A DNA stretch of 64,000 bases from Ascaphus truei. Lineage: Eukaryota; Chordata; Amphibia; Anura; Ascaphidae. Below, in pieces: positions 32,124-43,899 of this stretch (its first letter is position 1; every line of letters begins with the position of its first letter). The notes beneath the pieces were generated by a model, which was not told the DNA's origin, searched no databases, and saw only the letters and a list, made by a program, of their open reading frames with translations. Both the position numbers and the translations under genes were made by a program. The stretch lies in NCBI GenBank assembly GCA_036426205.1, contig WSYH01001181.1, positions 62,001-126,000 on the forward strand, read 5' to 3'.

Positions 32124-33048
32124 ATACAACTGTATGCTCATCTGCATGTCTTAGGCAGGTCTGAACCCCGCCTTTCCCCATCATCACCCAGCATACAGCA
32201 CTTCCACTGCAGCAGGGATTCTGAAATGACATCATAGCACACAGTGTCACTTTTTTGCCTCAATAACCATTTTTACATGGTTCCCTATAGGCTTAAGCTG
32301 CTGCATGGTCACAGCTTTGAGCACAGCCAGGGTTAAGGTGCATACCCAAAAACCACCCACAGAAAGCTGTTTTGACCTTGATGGGTCTCATCAGTGTGGG
32401 GTTGATTTTAACTGGGTATGCATGAGAGGCTATGATAGCCTATACCATAATACTGAGTTAAGTTATGGTGAGTAACAAAAGTGACAAAAACCCTCCACAG
32501 GAAAGCAAATATGCAAATACAACTGTATGCTCATCTGCATGTCTTAGCAGGGTCTGCAACCCCGCCTTTCCCCTCATACAGCAACTTCCACTGCGCAAGG
32601 GATTCGTGGAAATGACATGCAAATGAGCACACAGTGTCAGTTTTTGCCTCAAAAACCATTTTTAACATGGTTCCCTATAGGCTTAAGCTTGCTGCATGGT
32701 CACAGCTACAGCTTGACACAGCCAGGGTTAAGGTGCATACCAAAAAACCACCCACAGACAGCTGTTTCGAACCTTGAGGTCCCATCAGTGTGGGGTTTGA
32801 TTTAACTGGGTATGCATGAAGGCTATGGGAATAGGCTAACCATAATACTAGTATTAAGTTATTCATGTCATTTCCCCCAGAATCCCTTGCTGCAGTGGAA
32901 GTGCTGTATGCTGGGTGATGATGGGGAAAGGCGGGTTGCGACCTGCCTAAGACATGCAGATGAGCATACAGTTGTATTTGCATATTGCTTTCCTGTGGAG
33001 GGTTTTTGTCACTTTTTTCCTCACCATAATTAACTCAGTATTATGGTG
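32118..33048. repeat. tandem plus inverted copies of a ~390-bp repeat
   Basis: Two direct copies begin at about 32120 and 32515 with the shared words ACAACTGTATGCTCATCTGC and CAGGGTTAAGGTGCATACC. A partial inverted copy occupies about 32866-33048. The block with GCAGATGAGCATACAG and its complement makes the ends inverted. Related palindromic copies lie in the pcdh10 intron (54722-54965 and 55223-55365). It behaves like a fold-back MITE family; no coding potential is seen. Confidence 0.75.
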
Positions 33049-33180
33049 TGTAATTATATATTATATATATATATATATTAATATATATAATATATATATA
33101 TATACATAATACATACATACATATATAATATATATGTATATATTCTAGAAGCAAGAAATCAAAGTAATACAAGAACAAAA
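33049..33180. repeat. TA-rich microsatellite
   Basis: Irregular TA, ATAC and ATATAA runs, seen directly. Confidence 0.9.
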
Positions 33181-33735
33181 ATAATATAGGTATATAAATC
33201 GTCTTGTCTTCTCCTTATACTCTCTTCTCTCTACTTACTCGGATCGCTTCTTCTTGCCGCAGGCGATCTGTGTCTCCTCTTGACCCTGCCCACGCTTGAC
33301 CCACTGCAGTACCATCCTATTCTGGCTTCAGTAGCAAAGGTCTGTGGCAAGCATTGGCCCTCTAGCTCGTTTGAGAGGTGGTGTCCGGCCCCGGACCACG
33401 AAACACCCTACCTTCGGGCTAAGGGGGGAAGGCATTCTACAGACCAGCCCTTCGGGGCTGGGGTGCACCACGCACAACCTCAAAAGAGGGGAGATGATGC
33501 AACTCTCCTTGCGGGACCTGGGCCGAAGGGAGGAAGAGACGGCTGTCCTGAATCCTAACGGAGGGGCATCAATGTCCCTGGAGACCTAGGCTTTCGGGCT
33601 GAAACCTTCAGGGAAACTGTGCACTGAGGGCGGGTTTTGACTTCGGTTGGACAGTCCAAGGGCAAGCTCCCTATCCACCTGAAGTGGATGGGATCCGATG
33701 AGCGGAGGGTGCCACTCTCTTCGGAGGAAAGAAAA
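33181..33735. other. GC-rich, hairpin-rich block of unknown nature
   Basis: Sharply more GC-rich than the AT-rich DNA on both sides. It contains hairpins closed by TTCG loops, such as CAGCCCTTCGGGGCTG near 33445-33460 and ACCTTCGGGCT near 33410. An open frame of 92 codons (33280-33558) and one of 81 overlap in different frames and match no family I recognise. It may be an old RNA-derived repeat or part of a transposon. Confidence 0.4.
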
Positions 33736-33811
33736 AAAATATATATTATTATATATATAGATAGTATGCGGGGTAGGTGTGATGGGGGATAATATAATAT
33801 CATATATATAT

Positions 33812-35433
33812 ATGTGGGTGTGAAAAAAGAAAGTTATATGCCCCTCTTTGAATTCTATGGTTTTATATATCAGGACATAATAACAATCATCTGTTCCTTA
33901 GCAGGTCTTAAAATTAGGTAAATACAACCTCAGATGAACAACAACACATGACATATTACACCGTGTCATGATTTATTTAACAAAAATAAAGCCAAAATGG
34001 AGAAGCCATGTGTGAAAAACTAAGTACATCTTACGATTCAATAGCTTGTAGAACCACCTTTAGCAGCAATAACTTGAAGTAATCGTTTTCTGTATGACTT
34101 TATCAGTCTCTCACAACATTGTGGAGGAAATTTGTCCCACTCTTCTTTACAACGTTGCTTCAGTTCATTGAGGTTTGTGGGCATTTGTTTATGCACAGCT
34201 CTCTTAAGGTTCAGCCACAGCATTTCAATCGGGTTGAGGTCTGGACTTTGACTGGGCCATTGCATCACCTTGATTCTTTTCTTTTTCAGCCATTATGTTG
34301 TAGATTTGCTGGTGTGCTTGGGATCATTGTCCTGTTGCATGACCCAATTTCGGCCAAGCTTTAGCTGTCAGACAGATGGCCTCACATTTGACTTTAGAAT
34401 ACTTTGGTATACAGAGGAGTTCATGGTTGACTCAATGACTGCAAGTTTCCCAGGTCCTGTGGCTGCAAAACAAGCCCAAATCATCTCCCTCCACCACGTG
34501 CTTGACAGTTGGTATGAGGTGTTTGTGCTGATATGCTGTGTTTGATTTTCGCCAAACGTGGCGCTGTACATTATGGCCAAACATCTCCAGTTTGGTCTCG
34601 TCTGTCCAAAGGACATTGTTCCAGAAGTCTTGTGGTTTGTTCAGATGCAACTTTGCAAACCTAAGCCGTGCTGCCATGTTCTTTTTAGAGAGAAGAGGCT
34701 TTCTCCTGGCAAGCCTTCCAAACAAACCATACTTGTTCAGTCTTTTTCTTATTGTAATGTCATGAACTTTAACATTTAACATGCTAACTGAGGCCTGCAG
34801 ATTTTGAGATGTAACTCTTGGGTATTTGCAATTTCTCTGAGCATTGCACAGTTTGACCTTGGGGCGAATTTGCTGGGACGTCCACTCCTGGGAAGATTGG
34901 CAACTATCTTGAATGTTTTCCACTTTTGACTAATCTTTCTCTTTGTACAATGATGGACATTAAATTATTTGGAAATGGTCTTATAAACCTTTCCAAATTG
35001 ATGGGCAGGAACAATTGCTTCTCTAAGATCATTGCTGATGTCTTTCCTCCTTGGCATTGTGTTAACACACACCTGAATGCTCCAGACCAGCAAACTGCTA
35101 AAACTTCGGCTTTTATAGAAGTGGTCACACTTGCTGATGATAAATTAATCAAGGGCATTTGATTAACAGCACCTGTCTGCTACATAGCATCTTAATTCCT
35201 ATGGGAGCAGTAAGGGTGTACTTAGTTTTTCACACATAGCTTCTCCATTTTGGCTTTATTTTTGTTAAATAAATCATGAAACGGTGTAATATGTAATGTG
35301 TTGTTGTTCATCTGAGGTTATATTTACCTAATTTTTAGACCTGCTAAGGAACAGATGATTGTTATTATGTCCTGATATGTAAAACCATGGAATTCAAAGA
35401 GGGTGTACTTTCTTTTTCACATGACTGACTGTA
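33812..35433 (-). mobile_element. Tc1-like DNA transposon, decayed
   Basis: Long terminal inverted repeats of about 200 bp. The outer ends read GTGAAAAA(A)GAAAGT...CCTCTTTGAATTC from the left and the complement from the right (ending ...ATGACTGACTGTA). The inner part includes GCCAAAATGGAGAAGC. A degenerate transposase lies between on the minus strand. About 1.6 kb is the normal Tc1 size. Both ends are in TA repeats, so the TA target cannot be assigned exactly. Confidence 0.85.
34038..35158 (-). pseudogene. Tc1-like transposase, frameshifted
   Basis: Minus-strand pieces: an N-terminal helix-turn-helix remnant (35158-34904, several frames), a middle part with ITIRKRLNKYGLFGR and WTDETKLEMFG (first catalytic Asp), QQDNDPKHTS (second Asp, near 34330) and [12 protein letters not shown] (Glu) to the C-terminus at 34038. 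At least three frameshifts or stops break it. The DDE residues can be recognised but the protein is not made. Confidence 0.85.
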
Positions 35434-35460
35434 TATATATAATATATTTAAAAGTCTCAC

Positions 35461-35976
35461 TGTGACAGAGTGAAGTCAACTCCTATCAGTTACGCCTGGG
35501 AGACATATGTCTGAGTGCTTCATCCAGCACTCATAAGGGTTTACTCAGGTGGAAGTTAGGAAATCAGAACTCTTTAGCTGACACCTGAGAGCCAGCAAGG
35601 TAGATAAAGGATCATGTGACTGGCAGTAGCTGCCAGAGAGAGAGAGAGAGAGAAGCACACTGCTGCGTGAGCCCTTAGCCAGAGGGATTTCACCAAAGAC
35701 TACTTCAACTAAAGTAAGGATTATTCATTTGTTTACTGACTGCTTAAAGTACCCTTATGGTTTGGTTCTGGTTTAGCCAGCCAGCCTGCTAGATAGGTCT
35801 GCTGTGTTATTAGTCAGTTTTTCTCCCAAAGTGGAGCAGGATTTATTTTGTTAAAGGGACAGTGTACCCGCATGTTATGTTACTGTGGAGAAATAAAGCC
35901 ACTGAACATTTTTATTTATCCTGAAACTATACGTGTGGACTGTTCCCTGACCTCGGCTACAGGCCGTCCTGCCACA
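35461..35976 (+). mobile_element. 516-bp solo LTR, TSD CTCAC
   Basis: TGTGACAGAGTG...GTCCTGCCACA with perfect 5-bp repeats CTCAC at 35456-35460 and 35977-35981. It contains AATAAA at about 35891. Before insertion the site was part of an AT-centred palindrome (TTTAAAAGTCTCACCAATAA and its complement, about 35446-35460 plus 35977-36026). Confidence 0.85.
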
Positions 35977-36028
35977 CTCACCAATAAACATATATATATA
36001 TATATGTTTATTGGTGAGACTTTTAAAG

Positions 36029-37200
36029 GTTAGATTTTATGACCGGAGGGACCACCACCCAACTACCGTCCACCTTGGAGTTGATGATGGGGGCGGAACT
36101 CCGTCACGAGGGCCGGACATTTCAAACAGCAAGGACACGTTTAGACAGTCCCCCCCTGATGCTCTAAGTGTGAGACAGCAGCTGATGAACATCTCTGATT
36201 GGCAGGTGACAGGACTAAAAGCTATTAAATACTCTCCCTGACTTTGACCATCCGCATTCTGAACCTGACAAAGACTGAGACCAGTCGAAACGCATTGTTC
36301 ACCATTGGGACCCTAAGCAGCCACCGTAGAGAGACCAAACAGCTGACGTCACAGCCCGGCACTCGAACGCGTGGGCAGTGGATTTCACCTGGAGTGGCGC
36401 TGAAACGGACCTCTCTGCTGCTGCTAGGGTCCTTGTTGCTGTAAGTGAAGACTTTTTCATTTTGTTATTTGTGATAAAGCATTTTCCATTTTATACACCT
36501 GCTCCAATATCATTCTTTGAGGGGATTTCACCCACCACCCTGGGACTGCTGAGGGCAGACAACATCCTGGCTGAATGAGATCTTGCATCATCACAGACTG
36601 AACAGGATATGTCTGAGTACCAGCACTCACACAGGGCCGTGAGGTGAAATGTATTTATTTATTTGTATATACCCTATCACATCACCAGGTGCAGGTGTTA
36701 GTACATGAATCGGGTCAATTAACCCCTTACAGTGCTGGCACTGAGCACATGTTTATATCACACCAAACTGATACTGGCTGTCTCTTTGTGTATTTACACT
36801 GAGGGGGAGTCAAAGCAGATACGGAGTGTGCAGTATCCAGACATAATCAGCAGGATACTTCTGAGTACAAGCACTCACATAGGGCCGTGTGAGTGGAATC
36901 TTATTTATTTGTAGTGTATTTCCCCCATTATATTCTGTCAAGGGGAAGTGCAGGTTTGAGCATTAAGGTCAACCTGATCCCTCTTCCCTGCACACCCCAC
37001 ATCTCCCACATGGACTGACTTTTCGCTGTATATGTGTATATCTATACCGAGGAGGAGATTACCTTACCAGATGTAAGAACACCGAAGCTGAAGACGACCG
37101 TGTGGGCTCTACCTTAGAAGATCTCAAGACACCATTATACAACAGCGCTCACACAAGGCCGTGTGAGTGAGATCTATATTGTGTATATAGTATGTCTCAC
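36029..37200 (+). mobile_element. PLE-like tail with three hairpin-ended repeats
   Basis: Contains a hammerhead-like motif (36260-36301) and three copies, spaced about 250 and 275 bp, of a ~24-bp hairpin at 36624-36646, 36872-36895 and 37147-37170 (CACTCACAYAGGGCCGTGTG in the middle copy). The preceding words TCTGAGTACMAGCACTCACA are shared by the first two. Same hairpin class as in the palindromic PLEs. No RT or nuclease is present, so this may be a PLE 3' tail or a non-autonomous ribozyme-bearing relative. Confidence 0.5.
36260..36301 (+). ncRNA. hammerhead-like motif
   Basis: TGAAC (36260-36264) pairs with GTTCA (36297-36301) as possible stem I. Between them are CTGACAA (core with G changed to A), a GACT/AGTC stem II and GAAA at 36287-36290. 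The altered CTGANGA core suggests it is inactive. Confidence 0.4.
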
Positions 37201-40200
37201 ATTAATCCCAGGAAAGTTTTTTACTTTAAGTGCAAACCTCTTGTTATGTGTTGAACTATACTATGATGTATATTAAATAATACTAATATTCAATACATGC
37301 AATACATGCAATATTTTTTATTTTTTCCATAAACAGCAGAAATCTATGCCCTAAAAAATAAACTTTGTTGCATATATGGCGTGAAATAAAGATTATAGGG
37401 AAAATAGAAGGTATGTTTTCAGAAGTAAAACAATATTAGATCATGGAAATGATTGTACCATCAACGCGCAAAAAATTAAACAATATACTTGTTATATGCA
37501 AAGACAAACTATGTTTAGTACTGTAATCTTATTTAACTAGTGGGCAGTGTGTAACAAAAGTAGAGCCAAACACTTTATAGTTACTTTATTAAAGTAGCTG
37601 TGCAAGCTGCCATTTTTGTTTTTTTTTAACTATATTTTTCCCTTTAGTATGTGCATCAATACATTCCTCACAATGATAAGTAATTAGCTATGTTGTTTAT
37701 TGATCTGTTCTCCTGTGATCGATCTGCAAAGATTTGGCTCAGGGGTTCACTAAATGGCTGTCCATGCAGTAGATGAGGACCAAAGATGCAAAGTTCTCTG
37801 GGGAAGAACATGTTGGTGCATGGCTAAACAGAGGGCAGGGCTCACAAACAGTTGTGCCAGAGCCTGTTTCAGAAGAGGAAGGGGATGTGACATTGTAAAT
37901 GGTTGCTATAGAAACAAAAATGCTTGTTTCAGTATAATACATTAAAAATGTCATTCAGAGTTGTTGTTTTTTTTAAATGCTACATGTTTTTTCAATAATA
38001 CAGAACTGATTTATTTTAAAAAAACACATATGCAGGATATTTTTTGGTCTGCAGCTTTAAAATCTATCTGCTAAAAAACTCACTCAAAGTGAGTTCAAAA
38101 AAGGTACTTAATTTATCAAAGAAAATCACACTCACTGGGAGTAATGAGATTTAATTTCTGTTTCAGTTATTTTTGCCACAGTTTTTCAGCCAGAACACTT
38201 TCATAAATAGACCTCAATATGTATTTACAAAGAAAAATAAAATCTCTACAAGTTTTTAATAATAGATATTGTAGTACCGTAGTTCCTATTCATAGATAAA
38301 AATGTTGATCTCAGATAAGAGCTAGTATAGGAACACATTTTAAAAAAACACTTGCTAATTCCTTAAACTAAGAGATGGGTTGGCATTGTTTGAAGTAATT
38401 TACTTACATTATTACATGACATTATAGAGCAAAAGGGACTTTTAAATAAATAATGTGTCTTCATTCACACAGGCAATTAAAGCTGAAAAGACAATGTATT
38501 GGACAAGTGACAATGGGAAAAAAGTATATAAGTACAAAAGTTTTGGCTATGTTTTAAGACATACTTGGATAGGATTAATTAATACATTCCCATTTAGTAA
38601 AATGCCTCATGCAGCATCTGAACTTGAATAATTACATTAGTGGAGACCAAGATTATTTATCAAAGTCTCTTGGCTGCAAAACGGGAGCAACATATTTGCA
38701 CGAGTTTTGCATTGGTCATGCTACACTTTTTAAAACGTAAAATCTAGTGTCTAAAGTGTCTTTATATTATTACTTATTTAATATGATTATGATACTGTAA
38801 ATAATGTCTCCTGGCTGCAAAACTGGGGCAAAACATTTCAAAAGATTTGCAAATGAAAAATAATATTCTGCTGTTCTTTGCACTGGTATCACCCAAGCTT
38901 TGCATCTTAGAGTCTTTGTTAAATAGACCCATCAATGGTAATTTATATTATTGCATTAGGTGTCCATTTCAAGTATTTTCTAAAACATATATTTCTGATA
39001 ATGTAATTCCTCAAGTTAATAACTCTTGTCAGAGAGCTAATTATGTGTAACAAGTATATCCCCTGTGAAACTCTACAGGTCTGATTAAAGTTCTAACTTT
39101 CAGAAAATAAAGTATAATATTAAACTACATGCAAATACTGTATAATTTACATTAGACCAAAATAAGCACTAAATAGAGAAGAAGTAAAACTCGTAGATCA
39201 GAAACTTGAAATAATAAGACATACAGAGCTTTAAAAAAAATGATTGGAAAATATAAAACTGTTGCCTAGTTAATGTATAAAATATAATCTTTGATGTGCA
39301 CTCTTTGACCAGAAGAAGGGATACAAGTGTCTCTTAAACAACAGCTAATATATAATTTTTGACAAACAGTTTTAAACTGAAATGGCCATTGCTCTTAAAA
39401 CATTCAACTGCAAAGTGACCCTGCAGAGAGAATGCCTTTTAGAGGATTAAAGTGTATAGGTATCACCCTGAAGGTGGTTTTCTAATTGAAAGTTCTTTGT
39501 TTGTTGTCGCTGCCCCCTGCTTGTCTGATACGTGAACACAGCATGGTCTCTCTATACTTCATGTCAAGATCGTTAGAATAGCTGAAGGTTTGCAGCAGGC
39601 AAAGTGTTGAACATCCAAACCTCCATCTCCATTCTACAGTATTTCTTACAGGGAAAAAACGAACTCTTATTTTGAAGCTCTGTGCACACAGTGCAATAAT
39701 AATAAGAGGATTTAGAGTTAGATTACTTTCAAGTCATTTTAAACCACTGCAAGCAGTCAGTTATCCATGCGCAGATAGCGTAACAACCCGTATTCTTATC
39801 AAAGGACATAAAGAACCGCAATTGCATTATCTTATTTGTCGTAATGTATTGCAATTTTAAGAAAGACATCACAATGGAGTAGGAAGCAGCACATATGGTT
39901 CATTTAAGACACATTTTAACAATAATAACACTGACCACATACTGTACACTATAAAAAGCCTACATGGGAATTACTATACATATACTATGCATATACTATG
40001 CTACAATCTCGCTCTTCTTTTAAGATTAGACAACCCAATGTTAACTGTAAATACACACATACCGTAAATGTCATAGGTCAAAACTGCCTCTTCAATTTAT
40101 TCATACAAACCAAGGTACAAAAATAATAAAAAAAAAAAAGATTTGAAAAAAAAAATGCAATCGTGAAATTATAAATTATTCTAGTGATTAACACTCAAAT

Positions 40201-42460
40201 TAAATACTTCAGAAATCTCACAATGATACTGAAGAGTTATTTTTAACTACTGTATCACACGTGAAGCAATGAATATTCTTATGAAAGTCCACATATAATA
40301 CATTCATGTATTAATAATTTTATAATAAATCAGAGCAAATTGTTTTATTTAATTAGATTAAATCAAAGTTATTTCTAACATTCAACAACATAATAAATAC
40401 TGGCTCATCATTTGGTCGGGAGAATTGCAAAGCATGTCTGCAAGAGGGTGGAAGACTTGTAGGGTGGGATTGTTATCGTTATAAGCAACATCCTCTTACT
40501 GGTAGGACTGTGCAACTCAACTGTTGTTATAGCTCTCAGTAGAGTAGTCTGACTGCACTCACTGCAGTGCACTTCAAAACTGCCTTAAGATATTTCAAGC
40601 AGAAACCTATGCTAAAATTATGCACCAAACGTTCCATCAATCGCTTTAGTTAATCAAGGACATGGTAATGAAGTACAATTTCTAGAGGAAAAAAGAAATA
40701 TATATATGTTAAGAGAAAAAAATGATATTGTCAGCAATCCCGTGCTTTTTTCTGCACTCGTTCTTGTAGCAGAACAATGTTAATATACATGGCTCTTGTA
40801 ATTTTACAGCGGAGAGGAAACAGATCACCTGAATCAATAAATACATTTACAAAAGCCCTAAAGGAAGAGAGAAACAGCAGGGAAATAAGAGCACAGGGAA
40901 AAAATGTTAGGAAAATCTTAAAGGCTCTTGTAAGGCCTCAATTCATACGCTAGGGGGAGCCTTTAGCCTACAATTGCAAATAATCTGTAACAATCTACAT
41001 CAATATGCTACAGCAGACAGTGATAATGTACAATCAATTGAATCTATTGCATGGCTTCTAAACCAATATCAAATATTCTCTTGAGAGAAAAGTTTAAGAA
41101 ACTAGATTTTACATCATATAACGTGTAAAAAGCGTAGCATTACTTTCAGAATATAAAAGGAATGATTATATCCTATTTTCCATCATTACTGGCGCTGGTT
41201 CTGTAGATTAATATCATAACCATTCCTTGAGGATCAAACACTGTACCAGACTGTTTTAATTAAACTTCCCTGTGGCAATACCTGTTCTAATAATATCCAT
41301 TATCTGTTGTGCTGATATCCAACGACTCAAATCTGATCACAGCTTCTCCAACGCTCAAGCATTTCCAAAATAAACGGTATCTGTCACACTGCTTCCTTCC
41401 AATAATGCGTTACAAATAAAAAGAGTGTATCCATGAAGCGACTGAGTTATTATGCTGCTAAACCATGATGTCCCTTGCATTGATCCACGAGTCCTTTCTC
41501 AGAGCTGCTTGCATCCCAGGCTTTGACGTGATGAAGAAGGTACATTGAAGCTCATACAGCCCTCTGCCCAACACACGCATACACTGAAGCTGGGAAGACA
41601 ATTTGCCATTTTGCAATATATTATCATTTTTCCAATGACACTAAGAATAAAAAATATATATTCCCGAGTGATATCTCTTGAATTGCAACATCTTTAAAAT
41701 ATTACAAATATATGGCCAAAACTAATTAGACAGGCTATTTACTCCCTTCATAATTATTATTTGGTATGGGTGACTTATAATACAAAAGAACTTGAAACAA
41801 ATTCAATGCACACGTGATGATGTGTGTTTGACTTGATTTGAATATAATTTACAGTGTGAAATGCTGATAGCAGTATAAATGGTAAGAAGTATTTATATTA
41901 TTTGCAATATTACTGAGCGCATTTTTATTCAAGTGAGGACAGACTTTGTGGTGAAAACAACGCCTACTGATAAGCTTTAGTTAAACACATCCATTTGTTT
42001 TAGCCCGCCGTGATTTTTAGTGTGTGAAACCTAACAAGTCCCACTCATGAGTCACCAGGCAACTCATCAATTGCTTGCTGGGTTAGATGACATATACATG
42101 TACATTGATCCATGAATGAGACAGTTCACCTTTCCATTTCCTTTCCACGTCTTCCACGTCTTCCACATCCTCACTCTTTTTGTCTAGTGCAATTGTGTGT
42201 GAAGTACTAACTTGAATAACAATATTTAAAATATTATAATTCTAATTGTGCACATTTAGCGCTCGTTGACATGCTGTGCATCAAATCAATGCAAGGCATC
42301 GAGGGCAATGCAATCAAATGTATGGGAGCAGAAAGCTCCCATACCCTTAGTAGCAATACAGTGAACCGGAACCGAGGTGAATTGCCGTTGGTTTACTAGG
42401 CACCCAGACAAGGCACAATCGATGATGCAAAGCTTTCAATAAGTAAAAAACAAATATATA
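37201..42460. other. 5.3 kb AT-rich sequence with no gene seen
   Basis: No open frame resembles a known protein. Words of the type TATCAAAGTCTCYTGGCTGC recur near 38655 and 38810, related to the MITE at 63316-63472. The rest, upstream of pcdh10, shows no obvious repeat structure and could hold regulatory DNA; I cannot identify any. Confidence 0.6.
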
Positions 42461-42498
42461 CACACACACACACACACGACACAACGACAATCCACACA

Positions 42499-42562
<64 letters not shown>

Positions 42563-42590
42563 CACCACACACACACCACCCCCCCCCCGT
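42461..42590. repeat. (CA)n microsatellite ending in a C run
   Basis: Long CA repeat interrupted by CCA, followed by nine C. Protein-like frames of repeated CVCV across it are artefacts. Confidence 0.95.
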
Positions 42591-43019
42591 TGATAAATTA
42601 TAAATAACTAGGGGACACCAAAATATTTTTTCTAAGATGCCATCTATGAGATAGTATGAAGCCAAATATAAATGTAATAACAGGTGACCTCCTGGTTAAT
42701 TCCTTCAGTGTCCATGGAAGAATTGAAGAATTAAACTCGTTGCCTTTCAATATGCTTTTTTGGCCTCTCCTGGCACTAAAAATGTTTCCTCGTCTCTAAT
42801 AATACCAGCAAGTGCTGGGTGAAACACAAGCTGCAGCTCGTCACAATCACAAGCTCTGGTTTCATTGAGGTAGTTTCAATTCATTGAATGAAAATCCTCT
42901 AGTTTGAGTTCTCCCCACTTAGGTCGCTGATGCTAGGAACTTTCCCTGTGTGTACCAAAAACGATCACCTCCCGGAATAGAAAATGTGCTGTAGGAGGGG
43001 CATCCTTTCTCTTATTTAA

Positions 43020-43899
43020 TATATGAGCTTCAGTCTCATAGACGCTCACAGTTTGCTAATACTATCCCCTGAGAGGCTGGTGGTGATGTCAACAACTGGA
43101 GACAGACCACGGTCAGCGGATTAAAGATAGAGAAGGTTACTCTTCCCTTCTCTGTGTCTGCCTTTTGCATCCCTTTCCTTGCTCCCCCACCCCCTCCTCT
43201 TAGTGACGGTGGGACGCTAATAGAGTGACGTCTCTGAGCTGCCCAGCCCCTATGGGCGTAGCTGACTACCTATTGGTTGGCAGGAGGAGGGCGCTGCGCA
43301 AAAACAGATAAGCTGAGAGCTCGGAGCTCAGACACTGCCAGCAGAGATCACAGGAGCTGGAGTAGGACAGGGGGGGAGCCAAATAAATAATCAATGTACA
43401 AAAAAAAAAAGTACAAATAGAGAGAAGCATCAGAATGGAATTTGTGGACTTTGGAGACACCGGGAAATAAAGTAAAAGATAAATGAGCCATTGAAGCTTT
43501 TTCTTCTTACAATTGCAAAGCAGTGCATTTTTAAACAATCTTGATGCTTATCAATAATTAACATCTGTGAATCTGTACCAGAAAAACTATGTGCAGTGGA
43601 TCTAATACGCTGTTTGACTTGGAAGGGGAAATGACAATCTTAGAAAAATAACACAGGACTATATTACTTGGAATTTGTCGTTTACAAAGGACAGCGGAAT
43701 AAAAGGGAATTGTATATCACTTGGTGGCTGCAAAGAATCCTGATGAGGGAATGCCTGTCTTCATTTGCTTTAGTGTGAGTCAGTGACGGAGAGCTCCAAG
43801 GGGGAGGAATAAAATAAGTGCAATTTTTTACAGATATATTTTTTATTTTCGACTCTTTTTTTTTTTTTTTACCTTGTTACCTATTTTCTCTTTTTGGAG
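43020..43899 (+). promoter_or_regulatory. probable pcdh10 promoter and 5' UTR
   Basis: The sequence becomes richer in GC and CpG from about 43180. It has a TGACGTC element (43226-43232), an inverted CCAAT box (ATTGG, 43272-43276) and no TATA box at an obvious place. Upstream of the ATG are purine-rich and then long T-rich stretches. The transcription start cannot be fixed from sequence; a 5' UTR of several hundred bases is inferred because the first exon holds the start codon. Confidence 0.4.

Noticed and set aside
33280..33589. A protein-coding gene in the GC-rich block
   Set aside because: Overlapping frames of similar size, no recognisable domain, no splice or codon-usage support.
37201..42460. 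Short frames of 60-75 codons upstream of pcdh10
   Set aside because: They fit chance in AT-rich DNA and resemble no known protein.
43894..43899. Upstream TTG start for pcdh10 adding two residues
   Set aside because: Vertebrate genes start at ATG; the ATG at 43900 has a purine at -3 and gives the expected signal peptide.
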